NCBI GenBank assembly: GCA_945860125.1
Contig: CAMAPQ010000006.1
Coordinates: 1-58,980 of the forward strand
Reading direction: 5' to 3'
Length of the DNA stretch: 58,980 nt
Source: Klebsiella pneumoniae
GTDB lineage: Bacteria; Pseudomonadota; Gammaproteobacteria; Pseudomonadales; CAMAPQ01
The stretch's first letter is position 1. Each line of letters starts with the position of its first letter. The notes under the pieces are model-generated. The model saw nothing but the letters and a program-made list of their open reading frames with translations. It was not told the origin of the DNA and searched no databases. Made by a program: the position numbers and the translations under genes. Of this stretch, positions 11,998-20,163 are shown in pieces.

Positions 11998-13401
11998 CTA
12001 GAAAAATTTTGCTGTTTGTTTTTTGCGAGGAATCCCAAGTTTTTGTCTGCGCTCCCAAAGACATTTTCTGCTAATACCTAACTTTTGAGCAATATCTGTT
12101 TCAGTCATATATTCCTGATGCTCCAAAACAAAGCGCATAAAAAAATCTTCCAGTGGAAGGTCTTCTTGTGGATCCTCTATATTTTTTGCTCTACTTGATA
12201 ACACTTTTATTGTATTTGTCATCGGCGAATTAACAGAGTTAGCATCTAAATTCAGTAAGTCTGCCGAGATAGCCGGCTCATCGCAAAGAACGACAGCGCG
12301 CTCTATTGCATTTTCAAGCTCCCTTACATTGCCTGGCCAAGAATAAGCACAAATAGCTTCAAGTGCAGAGCTTGTAAAGTTAAGCGGGGCTCTTTTTAAT
12401 TTTCCGCATACTTTTTGTATGAAAAACTCAGCTAGAATGACTCTATCATCTCCCCTATTTCTCAGAGGAGGGATGTTGAGCTCAATCACATTTAGTCGAT
12501 AGTAAAGATCTTCTCTAAACTTCCCTTCTCGTGCTAATACTTTTAAATTTCGATGCGTTGCTGCAATGAGCCTTATATCAACCTTTCTTGAAAGCGTAGA
12601 ACCCACTCTGCGAACTTCCTTTTCTTGTAGCAGCCTAAGAAGCCTTGATTGTGCTTCAAGAGGTAGTTCGCCAATTTCATCTAGAAATAGCGTTCCACCA
12701 TGTGCCGCATCAACCAACCCTTTGCGTAGGCTCACTGCCCCGGTAAAAGCGCCTTTCTCATGACCAAACAGCTCTGATTCAATAAGCGTTTCAGGAATTG
12801 CCGCGCAGTTAACAGAAATCATTGCGCCTGTGGCTCTGTTGCTTAGTTCGTGTAGCGCTTTCGCAACTAACTCTTTACCTGTGCCTGACTCTCCCAAGAT
12901 TAGGACCGTTGAATCAGTTGGTGCAACACGATGCATTCTATTAAACAATAAATTCATTTGCGTAGATTGACCAACAATACCTGTTGTTTGCGAGCTTGCT
13001 TCTTGTTCTTTGTTCGTAGACGTACTTTTGTTCTGTAAAGTGATAGCTGAGGTATGTTTTTTAATGGCAGCGGCTGTCGCTTCAAGCATTTCCTGGTTAT
13101 CAAATGGCTTAGCGATGTAGTCAACAGCGCCTTTTTTAATGGCTTCCACGGCAGATCGCAAACTTGCATAGCTTGTCATAAGCAGAACAGGCGTATTGTT
13201 TCCCACCTCTATAAGTGAAGTTCCTGGCTGTCCGGGCAGACGAACATCGGAAATAATTAAGTCAAAAGAACTGCTCGAAAGTTTTTCCAAGGCCTCGTTA
13301 ACGGAGTGGGTTGCGGTTACATCATATTGATTTCTCTCAAGTAATCTTTTCAGAGAAGCACAAATGATGGGTTCATCTTCAACCAATAAAATCCGATTCA
13401 T
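11998..13401 (-). CDS. cbrB: sigma-54-dependent response regulator CbrB
   Basis: NtrC-family activator, 467 residues. Receiver domain at 1-120 with acidic pocket VEDEP, phospho-acceptor Asp52 in IISDVRLPG, and the conserved lysine in YIAKPFD. AAA+ domain from about 140 with Walker A GESGTGKE, the sigma-54 contact loop GAFTGA, Walker [13 protein letters not shown] and the arginine region [18 protein letters not shown] Fis-type helix-turn-helix is at the C-terminus ([29 protein letters not shown]). It follows the sensor cbrA by 148 bp and precedes the CrcZ-type RNA, as in Pseudomonas, where CbrB turns on crcZ and carbon/nitrogen catabolic genes. Confidence 0.92.
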   Translation of the reverse strand: MNRILLVEDEPIICASLKRLLERNQYDVTATHSVNEALEKLSSSSFDLIISDVRLPGQPGTSLIEVGNNTPVLLMTSYASLRSAVEAIKKGAVDYIAKPFDNQEMLEATAAAIKKHTSAITLQNKSTSTNKEQEASSQTTGIVGQSTQMNLLFNRMHRVAPTDSTVLILGESGTGKELVAKALHELSNRATGAMISVNCAAIPETLIESELFGHEKGAFTGAVSLRKGLVDAAHGGTLFLDEIGELPLEAQSRLLRLLQEKEVRRVGSTLSRKVDIRLIAATHRNLKVLAREGKFREDLYYRLNVIELNIPPLRNRGDDRVILAEFFIQKVCGKLKRAPLNFTSSALEAICAYSWPGNVRELENAIERAVVLCDEPAISADLLNLDANSVNSPMTNTIKVLSSRAKNIEDPQEDLPLEDFFMRFVLEHQEYMTETDIAQKLGISRKCLWERRQKLGIPRKKQTAKFF

Positions 13402-13530
13402 ACTGACCGTTCTCTCTAATCTTAAATTTGATTAACCTGCCTTAAGTAAAAAAGGCGGCGAAATAAAATCATTTTATGATAAGCAAAAGGATTAGGATGC
13501 AGTAAACGGATATAAATAACCAGTTTAAAA

Positions 13531-13583
13531 TGTTACGGAATGAGTGCTGTTAAGGTAACACTTCCTCACTTAGGTAACACTTT
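13531..13583. promoter_or_regulatory. second cluster of TGTTAC / GTAACA motifs upstream of cbrB
   Basis: TGTTAC at 13531-13536 is followed by GTAACA at 13555-13560 and 13575-13580; the last two overlap the 3' end of cbrA. Both copies extend to GTAACACTT, the same nonamer as at 11974-11982. They lie 130-180 bp before the cbrB start and could allow CbrB to act on its own gene. I see no exact GG-N10-GC promoter between them and cbrB. Confidence 0.45.
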
Positions 13584-16492
13584 GGTAAATGAATAGTTGC
13601 TTCAGTACCTGTTTTTTCTTCTTTGATCGGGCTTACAATTGAAATCGTTCCTCCGTGATCTCTAATAATGTTATAGATAAGTGATAATCCAAGCCCAGTA
13701 CCTTTTCCGGGTTCTTTGGTTGTAACAAAGGGTTCAAAAATATGTGGGAGTATTTCTTGGGAAATGCCTACTCCATTATCTTTGACTGTGACAGAAATAT
13801 ATTGAGGGTCGGCGCGAACGCTAATTATGATTATTCCTTCTTCTTTGTCTGTAATAGCGTCAAGCGCATTATCAAATAGATTAATGAACACTTGAATCAG
13901 TTTTTGGCTATCGCCATGGATGGTCGTTATATCTGGCTGATCAAGTATAAATTGAATCTGTTTAGATTTAGGATTTAGTTGAATAATACTAAGTGCTTCA
14001 CTAATAATTTCACGTAAGTTGACTGTTCTGAAGTCATATTCTGTTTTCCCTGCGTGACTGTAATTAATTAAAGACTGCACAATATTTGAGATTCTTTTTG
14101 TTAAAGATAGAATTTGTTGTGCGCTCAAGTGAGTTTGAGACTCTCTTGATAGCTCAATTATTTCTTGTGCAAGACAGGCGATGCCTGTTACAGGGTTACC
14201 AATTTCATGGGCGATACCCACTGCTAATCTGCCTACAGAAGCAAGACGATCACTATGAGCGAGCTGTGATTGTAATACTTTTATTTCTGTATAATCTTCT
14301 ACCAAAATAACAAGGTAACTCGCCTCTTTACTATTTTTTTCCTGAGAAACCTGTGTTTTGTGAAAGCCTAACCATAATTGTTTTTTATCTATTTCAATAG
14401 GATATTGAACATGTTGTGCTTCGGCTGTAATAAACTGACTAATTAAGGCGTTCCACGGTGCATTGATATCTGAAAGAGAAGCACCGATGACTTCTTCACC
14501 CATTAAGTGGGTGATTTTTTCCATTGTTTTATTCCAAGCAATTAATTCGTTATCTGAGCCTATAATGCAAACCCCAATGGGTAGATCCTGCAAAACATTC
14601 CGATGAAATCTGCGTAGCTGGTCAAGTGCACGAGCTAATCCTGTTAATTTAAACTGATAACGTTCAAGATGGCTTTCTATAAAATAAATATCTTCAGATG
14701 TGTTTTTTGTTGTTTTTTGCGCTGAGTCTAGGCTTGTTTCAATAATATTTCCTGCTAGCATCGGCCCTAATAAATAAGAAAGATTTATTTCAATGCGATC
14801 TTTTAAGCGTCTTAGATTATAAGGTCGAACCTCTTCATGCGTTAAGCCTAGCTCTTGCAGTGCTTTTTTTACTTCTTGTTCGGCTGATTCATGTCCAATA
14901 GAGTGACTTAGCTTTCTGATAAATCCTGCAATACTATTTACCGTCAGCACTGAACGGATTGATTTTTTAACGTGAGCACTTACACAGGCTTCCGCTGCAT
15001 AGCGTTCTTGAGGTGAGGGTTTCCGATAAATTGAGACGCCTATAAAAACAAGCATGTTTACGATAAAAGCAGTCATTGTTGGTGCTTGCCAGTTATCAAT
15101 ATTCGGGGAAAACCCTAGATCAAACGGTAATCTTGCGCCTTGATCTAGGGTTGGTAAAAATAGCCCTAAAAGCCAGATGATAAAGCCACAGATTAGTCCG
15201 CATATAAATCCCATTCTAGTTGCGCTTGTCCAAAATAAAACCCCAACAAGCCCTGGCGAAAATTGTGTAAAAAGAGCAAGCGTTAGAAAAAGTGACTCTG
15301 TTAAATCGAGTGTATTATTCAGAAAAAGATGAAAAAACAAGCAAAGCAAAATAATTAACATGACAAATAGGGCATTAAATTTTGGCAATGTTGAAATTAA
15401 GTCGCTCTTAGGTTTGTGGATAATGTAAGGCAGCACAAGATAGTTGGTCAGCATGACGCTTAGATTGGTCGAGGCAGCTATAATAATAGCGCCTGAAGCA
15501 ATCAAAGAAGCCATTGATACGATCAAAATTAAAATTTTTGAATGAGAGGCTATAGCAAAATGCACAAGAGCATAATTGGGGTCAGCAAAGATTTTGAGTT
15601 TAAGTGTGCTCCATAAAATAAACGGGGGAATAATAGCGGTAATTAAAATTAATAAAGGTAAACCCCAGCTCGCTTGAATAATTGATTTTTGTTCTGTGTA
15701 TGCTGAAAAAACCGAATGATAAATGTGTGGCAGGGTAATTGCGCTTGCAAAGCTTACAAAAATTAAGGTGCTCCAGTTACCATGTTCAAGAGGAGAATAA
15801 AGCATTTCGGTTGCTTGAGGCGTCTGTGATAGCCAGTCATAAAGTGTTTGTGTTTCATCCAGCACAAAAAAATACGCATATACAGCAATAATCACAATAC
15901 AGCCCATTTTAATGAAGCCTGCTAGGGCTGTGCATAAGACTAAACTTAAGCCATTTTCGTGTTTAGTTGAGCCTGAAAAACTTAAGTGGATCGTAAGAAG
16001 AAAGAGGGTAATTGAAAAAGAAACTGCAAATATATTTGATGATTTTTCGCTGGGATTGATAAGATAAAAAACTTGATTAGCGGTTGTAATTTGTGATGAT
16101 AAAAGAGGAATTGAGGCGATAAGACTGATTAGCGCAACCAGCCTGCCAACCTGAGAGCTTCTATATCGAAATACAAATAAATCAGCGAGGGAGAGCAGTT
16201 GATAAGTATGCGTAAGGCGGTATAACGGCAGTAAAAAAATTGGCGCGATAATGAATAGAGCGCTAACGCCATAGTAGTGAGCAAAATAACTATAGCCATA
16301 TTGATAAGCAAAGCCGGTGCTGCCTAAAAGAAACCAGCTGCTTATTAGCGTTGATAAAGTGAAAATAAATACGGCAGGATGCTGGGCAACTGAAGCAGGA
16401 ATTCTCTTTTTTTGTATGGCGTTATTTAGCAGTAGAATAATTGCAATAAGAAAAAGGGCGGGGGTTATTGCGATAATAAAGTTAGAGGTCAT
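13550..16492 (-). CDS. cbrA: sensor histidine kinase CbrA with SLC5/PutP-like transporter domain
   Basis: Large inner-membrane sensor kinase of 980 residues. About 13 hydrophobic segments in residues 1-500 form a sodium/solute symporter-like domain. A linker of the STAC type follows (about 520-600), then a PAS domain (VLQDLPIGVCIIGSDNELIAWN), the dimerisation/H-box GRLAVGIAHEIGNPVTGIA with His near residue 762, and the ATPase motifs INLFDNALDA, VKDNGVGIS, IFEPFVTTK and GTGLGLSL. CbrA of Pseudomonas has this architecture and transports histidine. ATG 16492 is preferred to TTG 16495; either overlaps the small upstream ORF and lacks its own good ribosome site, suggesting coupled translation. Confidence 0.93.
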   Translation of the reverse strand: MTSNFIIAITPALFLIAIILLLNNAIQKKRIPASVAQHPAVFIFTLSTLISSWFLLGSTGFAYQYGYSYFAHYYGVSALFIIAPIFLLPLYRLTHTYQLLSLADLFVFRYRSSQVGRLVALISLIASIPLLSSQITTANQVFYLINPSEKSSNIFAVSFSITLFLLTIHLSFSGSTKHENGLSLVLCTALAGFIKMGCIVIIAVYAYFFVLDETQTLYDWLSQTPQATEMLYSPLEHGNWSTLIFVSFASAITLPHIYHSVFSAYTEQKSIIQASWGLPLLILITAIIPPFILWSTLKLKIFADPNYALVHFAIASHSKILILIVSMASLIASGAIIIAASTNLSVMLTNYLVLPYIIHKPKSDLISTLPKFNALFVMLIILLCLFFHLFLNNTLDLTESLFLTLALFTQFSPGLVGVLFWTSATRMGFICGLICGFIIWLLGLFLPTLDQGARLPFDLGFSPNIDNWQAPTMTAFIVNMLVFIGVSIYRKPSPQERYAAEACVSAHVKKSIRSVLTVNSIAGFIRKLSHSIGHESAEQEVKKALQELGLTHEEVRPYNLRRLKDRIEINLSYLLGPMLAGNIIETSLDSAQKTTKNTSEDIYFIESHLERYQFKLTGLARALDQLRRFHRNVLQDLPIGVCIIGSDNELIAWNKTMEKITHLMGEEVIGASLSDINAPWNALISQFITAEAQHVQYPIEIDKKQLWLGFHKTQVSQEKNSKEASYLVILVEDYTEIKVLQSQLAHSDRLASVGRLAVGIAHEIGNPVTGIACLAQEIIELSRESQTHLSAQQILSLTKRISNIVQSLINYSHAGKTEYDFRTVNLREIISEALSIIQLNPKSKQIQFILDQPDITTIHGDSQKLIQVFINLFDNALDAITDKEEGIIIISVRADPQYISVTVKDNGVGISQEILPHIFEPFVTTKEPGKGTGLGLSLIYNIIRDHGGTISIVSPIKEEKTGTEATIHLPKCYLSEEVLP

Positions 16493-16658
16493 CAAGATCT
16501 TTGCTGCGACTGAACCAGAAAGTAATAATAATTACAGCTAGGCTTGCAATAAAAGGCCGATACCACTGGAGCCTGTTTTCAAGTGCCCATGAAAATACTG
16601 TCGGCGAAAGAAAAAACAAAGCTAAAGAGAAAGCAATAATAAGACGGTTAATGTACAT
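16482..16658 (-). CDS. cbrX: small membrane protein, CbrX-like
   Basis: A 58-residue ORF that is easily missed. ATG 16658 is preceded by a strong AAGGAGAGAGG. The product starts MYINRLIIAFSLALFFLSP, then W-A-L-E-N-R-L-Q-W-Y-R-P, a second hydrophobic stretch (FIASLAVIIITFWF) and a charged end SRSKDLDDL. So it has two short membrane segments. Its stop lies inside cbrA (11-bp overlap). In Pseudomonas putida a small ORF, cbrX, overlaps cbrA in the same way and couples its translation; I base the name on position, size and topology rather than on an alignment. Confidence 0.75.
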   Translation of the reverse strand: MYINRLIIAFSLALFFLSPTVFSWALENRLQWYRPFIASLAVIIITFWFSRSKDLDDL

Positions 16659-16706
16659 CTTTGCCTCTCTCCTTGCTTTGTATCCTGCCTCGTTTTCTAG
16701 CCTAAA

Positions 16707-17279
16707 CTATCCTTTGGTTTGTTTTTCTTTGATCTCATCTAAAGTTTTGCAATCTATGCACAGATTTGCTGTAGGACGTGCTTCAAGTCTTCTTAAGCCA
16801 ATTTCAATGCCGCATGTATCGCAGTAACCATATTCGCCATGCTCAATGCTTTCTAGCGACTGCTCAATTTTTTTGATTAGTTTTCTCTCTCTATCACGCG
16901 CTCTGAGTTCAAAGTTAAACTCTTCTTCTTGAGAGGCTCTATCAGCTGGATCGGGCAGGCTAGCATTTTCATCTTTCATGTGATGAACAGTGCGATCCAC
17001 TTCTTCCATAAGATCCTGTTTCCATTTGTTTAGGATGACCTTAAAGTGTTTAAGTTGTTTTGCATTCATATATTCTTCGCCTTCTGAAACTTGATAGGCC
17101 GCAAGTCCAAAAGACAAGATTGAATTTGATCCGCTTTTATTGGCAGGTGTAACCTGATCCATATCTAGAGCAGGTGTGGTGGTCGGGGAGGTTTTCTCGT
17201 TTGTTGTAACCTCTTCGCTCTCACTATTTTTTTTGCTTGATGATTTTGAAGTCGTTTTTGATCCTGCTTTGGCTGCCAT
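16707..17279 (-). CDS. dksA: RNA polymerase-binding transcription factor DksA (N-terminally extended)
   Basis: Binds the secondary channel of RNA polymerase and, with ppGpp, adjusts rRNA and amino-acid promoters. The coiled coil carries LPDPADRASQEEEFNFELRARDRERKLIKKIE, and the four-cysteine zinc finger is CDTCG...CIDC near the end. ATG 17279 has GAGGAGA upstream; a GTG five codons earlier overlaps that site and is rejected. At 190 residues it is about 40 longer than E. coli DksA (151); the extra N-terminal part is Ser/Thr/Lys-rich low-complexity sequence. It is 48 bp upstream of the cbrX start in the same direction; dksA is also close to cbrA in Pseudomonas. Confidence 0.94.
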   Translation of the reverse strand: MAAKAGSKTTSKSSSKKNSESEEVTTNEKTSPTTTPALDMDQVTPANKSGSNSILSFGLAAYQVSEGEEYMNAKQLKHFKVILNKWKQDLMEEVDRTVHHMKDENASLPDPADRASQEEEFNFELRARDRERKLIKKIEQSLESIEHGEYGYCDTCGIEIGLRRLEARPTANLCIDCKTLDEIKEKQTKG

Positions 17280-17695
17280 AGCGTTTCTCCTCACTCCGTT
17301 AATGCTGAGAGCCTGTTTATCAATTCCGTGTGTGTTTGTAAAGTATTTTTATGAGACTATATTGGCCTAGCTATCAACTTTATAAATATAAAGAAATATC
17401 TCCTCGTGTTTATACCTACGTATTTCAGCTAAAAAGAATAGCAGAGTCTTTTGTAATTAATGTATTTTTTGAGCGAAAAGACTTTAGTGGCTTAAAGAAA
17501 CTAATTTTTCGTCTAGTTTTTTGTGCTGTTTTTTAAAAATAGAGCTATTTTTTTGCCCGGTGATTTTTATAAAAAATACCCAGAGGTGAATTGCTTGCTT
17601 ATTGTTTTTTTGCTTATATACTCGTTGACTTTCACTCAGCATGCATACTTTTCATGTGAATTGTTTTTCGGTTATCACGTACATAAGGTTATTTC
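17280..17695. promoter_or_regulatory. divergent intergenic region dksA / kup
   Basis: About 415 bp, very AT-rich. It must hold the dksA promoter (minus) and the kup promoter (plus). A candidate for kup is TTGCTT 17595-17600, 16-bp spacer, TATACT 17617-17622. A weak all-AT hairpin lies near 17535-17555. A 61-codon open frame at 17351-17536 has no ribosome site or recognisable motif. I see no RNA gene or repeat. Confidence 0.3.
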
Positions 17696-19576
17696 ATGAG
17701 CAATAATGAAAAAAAATCGAGTTTGTTTTCTTTGGTTTTAGGTGCTGTTGGTATTGTTTATGGAGATATTGGAACAAGCCCATTATATGCTTTAAAGGAA
17801 ACATTTAACCATGATCACGGCTTAGTGCTGACGACTGAAAACATCATGGGCGTTATCTCGTTGATGATTTGGGCGCTTATTATTGTGGTATCCCTGAAGT
17901 ACGTTACATTGATACTTCGTGCACATAATCGCGGGGAGGGAGGGATTATGGCGATGATTGCTTTGGCGTCCTCTTCAGTCTCTAATCGTGGCATGCTTCG
18001 TACGGCGCTTATAATGATAGGGCTCATTGGCGCCGCCCTTTTTTATGGTGATGGCGTTATTACTCCCGCTATTTCTGTATTAAGTGCTGTCGAAGGTTTG
18101 GAGCTGGTTTTGCCCGAATCAAAGCCATTTGTGATTCCTATTTCAATTGCTATTCTCGCGGCGCTTTATCTTGCGCAGAAAAAAGGTACGCATAAAATCG
18201 CTTTTTTGTTTGGCCCCATTATGGTTTGTTGGTTTATTTTATTGGGCGTACTTGGCGTTATGAATATTATTCTAGAGCCTAGTATTTTAATGGCTGCTAA
18301 TCCATTGTACGCCCTATCATTTTTTATCAATCATGGGGCGTTAGCTTTTACTGTTTTGGGCGTTATTGTTTTATGCGTAACGGGCGCAGAAGCGCTTTAT
18401 GCAGATCTTGGTCACTTTGGTCATTTTCCTATTCGTTTGGCGTGGTTTTTTCTCGCTTTTCCTGCTTTGGTTTTAAGTTATTTGGGGCAGGGTGCTTTAT
18501 TGCTGAGAGATCCTTTGTCGGTAAGCAATCCTTTCTTTAATCAGGTACCTGAGTGGGGAATTTTCCCTCTGGTTATTTTTGCAACATTAGCAACGGTGAT
18601 TGCTTCTCAAGCAACAATTTCTGGCACTTTTTCAATTACTCGGCAAGCTATTAACTTGGGTTATTTACCAAGGTTCAAAATATTTCATACTTCAGTAACT
18701 TCAATTGGGCAGATCTACATTCCCACAATTAACTGGATACAGTTTTTCTTTGTTGTTCTTGCTGTTGTTGGTTTTGGCTCTTCTTCTGCGCTTGCGGCTG
18801 CTTATGGTATTGCAGTAACAGGCACAATGTTAATCACAACGTTACTGACCTTTTTTGTTATTCGCTACTGCTGGCATTACAATTTATTGCTTTGTATTGC
18901 GGCAACTGGGTTTTTTGTTGTTATTGATCTTGCCTTTTTTGGAGCTAACATGCTGAAAATAATGAAAGGTGGTTGGTATCCTTTTGTTGCTGCGGTATTG
19001 GTCTATATTTTTATGTCGACTTGGTTTCAAGGGCGAATTTTATTGAGAAATCAGATAAAGAAACAATTATTGCCGCTGGATACTTTTTTGACTTCAGTGA
19101 TGTCCTCTTCTCTTACTCATCGCGTGCCAGGCACTGCGATATTTTTACGCAGTGAATCAGAGGGTGTGCCTCATTCTTTACTGCATAATTTGTATCATAA
19201 TAAAGTTATGCATAGTCGTGTTGTTTTTGTCACAGTTTATGTCGAGGAAATTCCCTGGATCTCTGCTGATCAGAGAATAAAAGTCACTTCTTTAGGTTAT
19301 AACTGTTTTCAGATTGATATTTTCTTTGGGTTTAAAAATGAATTAGATGTTCCTAAGGCGCTGGAATTATGCTCATCAGTTGGACTTGAATTTAATTTAA
19401 TGGAAACCTCCTTTTTCTTAAGTCGGCAGTCTGTTATTCCGGCATTAAAAGAGGGTATGGCTTTGTGGCGAGAGCGCCTTTTTTCAATGATGATGCGAAA
19501 TGCTGGTGACTTGGTTACTTATTATAATTTGCCGCCTAACCGAGTTATTGAGGTGGGTGCGCAAGTTGAAATTTAA
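17696..19576 (+). CDS. kup: KUP-family low-affinity potassium transporter
   Basis: Inner-membrane K+ uptake protein, 626 residues, close to E. coli Kup (622). The N-terminus contains the family signature GAVGIVYGDIGTSPLYALKE and the conserved RGEGG before the next helices; about 12 hydrophobic segments follow up to residue 440, then a cytoplasmic C-terminal domain with VPGTAIFL and a GFKNELDVPKAL region. Its last bases overlap the convergent gmhB by 4 bp. No other potassium genes are nearby. Confidence 0.96.
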   Translation: MSNNEKKSSLFSLVLGAVGIVYGDIGTSPLYALKETFNHDHGLVLTTENIMGVISLMIWALIIVVSLKYVTLILRAHNRGEGGIMAMIALASSSVSNRGMLRTALIMIGLIGAALFYGDGVITPAISVLSAVEGLELVLPESKPFVIPISIAILAALYLAQKKGTHKIAFLFGPIMVCWFILLGVLGVMNIILEPSILMAANPLYALSFFINHGALAFTVLGVIVLCVTGAEALYADLGHFGHFPIRLAWFFLAFPALVLSYLGQGALLLRDPLSVSNPFFNQVPEWGIFPLVIFATLATVIASQATISGTFSITRQAINLGYLPRFKIFHTSVTSIGQIYIPTINWIQFFFVVLAVVGFGSSSALAAAYGIAVTGTMLITTLLTFFVIRYCWHYNLLLCIAATGFFVVIDLAFFGANMLKIMKGGWYPFVAAVLVYIFMSTWFQGRILLRNQIKKQLLPLDTFLTSVMSSSLTHRVPGTAIFLRSESEGVPHSLLHNLYHNKVMHSRVVFVTVYVEEIPWISADQRIKVTSLGYNCFQIDIFFGFKNELDVPKALELCSSVGLEFNLMETSFFLSRQSVIPALKEGMALWRERLFSMMMRNAGDLVTYYNLPPNRVIEVGAQVEI

Positions 19577-20145
19577 GTATTTTTTGTAAGAAATTTTTCT
19601 GTTAAAGCGTAAAGGTTTTCAAAGTAAATGAGGTTTGACATATTCGTTTTTTCAAGTGTTTTTTGCCCTTTGCCAGTTAAAACGAGTGCTGGGGTTAAAC
19701 CATAATTTTCTGCTGCCTCTAGGTCAGATTGTGAATCGCCAACGAAAAGTGAGCCTTTTAAGTTTGTATTAATGTCTTTTGCTAGTTGTTCAATTAGGCC
19801 TGTTTTGGGTTTGCGGCAGTGGCACTGATCGCTGGGGTGATGAGCGCAAAAATAAATACCGTCAATTTTCCCGCCGAGTTTCTGAAGCAGTTTCATCATC
19901 TTTTGGTTCATGCTGTTGAAGTCTTCGAGTGTGAAGTAGCCGCGAGCAATACCTGATTGATTTGTAATGATGTAAATTTTAAAGCCAGACTGTGAGAGTT
20001 TTGCAATTGCTTCTAAACTGCCCGGAATAGGCTTCCACTCATGTTCAGACTTAATATAGTCGTCTGAGTCTTCATTTATCGTTCCATCGCGATCGAGCAA
20101 TATTATTTTTGTTTCGTATGCGGCGGCAAATCGATTTTTTTTCAT
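19573..20145 (-). CDS. gmhB: D-glycero-beta-D-manno-heptose-1,7-bisphosphate 7-phosphatase
   Basis: HAD-superfamily phosphatase of 190 residues that makes heptose-1-phosphate for the LPS inner core. Visible are the nucleophile motif LLDRDGTINED, IITNQSGIARGYF, the zinc-loop pattern CAHHPSDQCHCRKPKTG with its Cys/His ligands, and FVGDSQSDLEAAENYGL. It is the last gene after glyQ-glyS, with an 18-bp gap. The heptosyltransferase waaF later in the window uses the product of this pathway. Confidence 0.94.
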   Translation of the reverse strand: MKKNRFAAAYETKIILLDRDGTINEDSDDYIKSEHEWKPIPGSLEAIAKLSQSGFKIYIITNQSGIARGYFTLEDFNSMNQKMMKLLQKLGGKIDGIYFCAHHPSDQCHCRKPKTGLIEQLAKDINTNLKGSLFVGDSQSDLEAAENYGLTPALVLTGKGQKTLEKTNMSNLIYFENLYALTEKFLTKNT

Positions 20146-20163
20146 GGTGGATTAATCACTTTT

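Noticed and set aside
17351-17536. 61-codon ORF between dksA and kup
   Set aside because: No ribosome binding site, AT-rich composition and no recognisable motif; it lies in a region expected to hold promoters.
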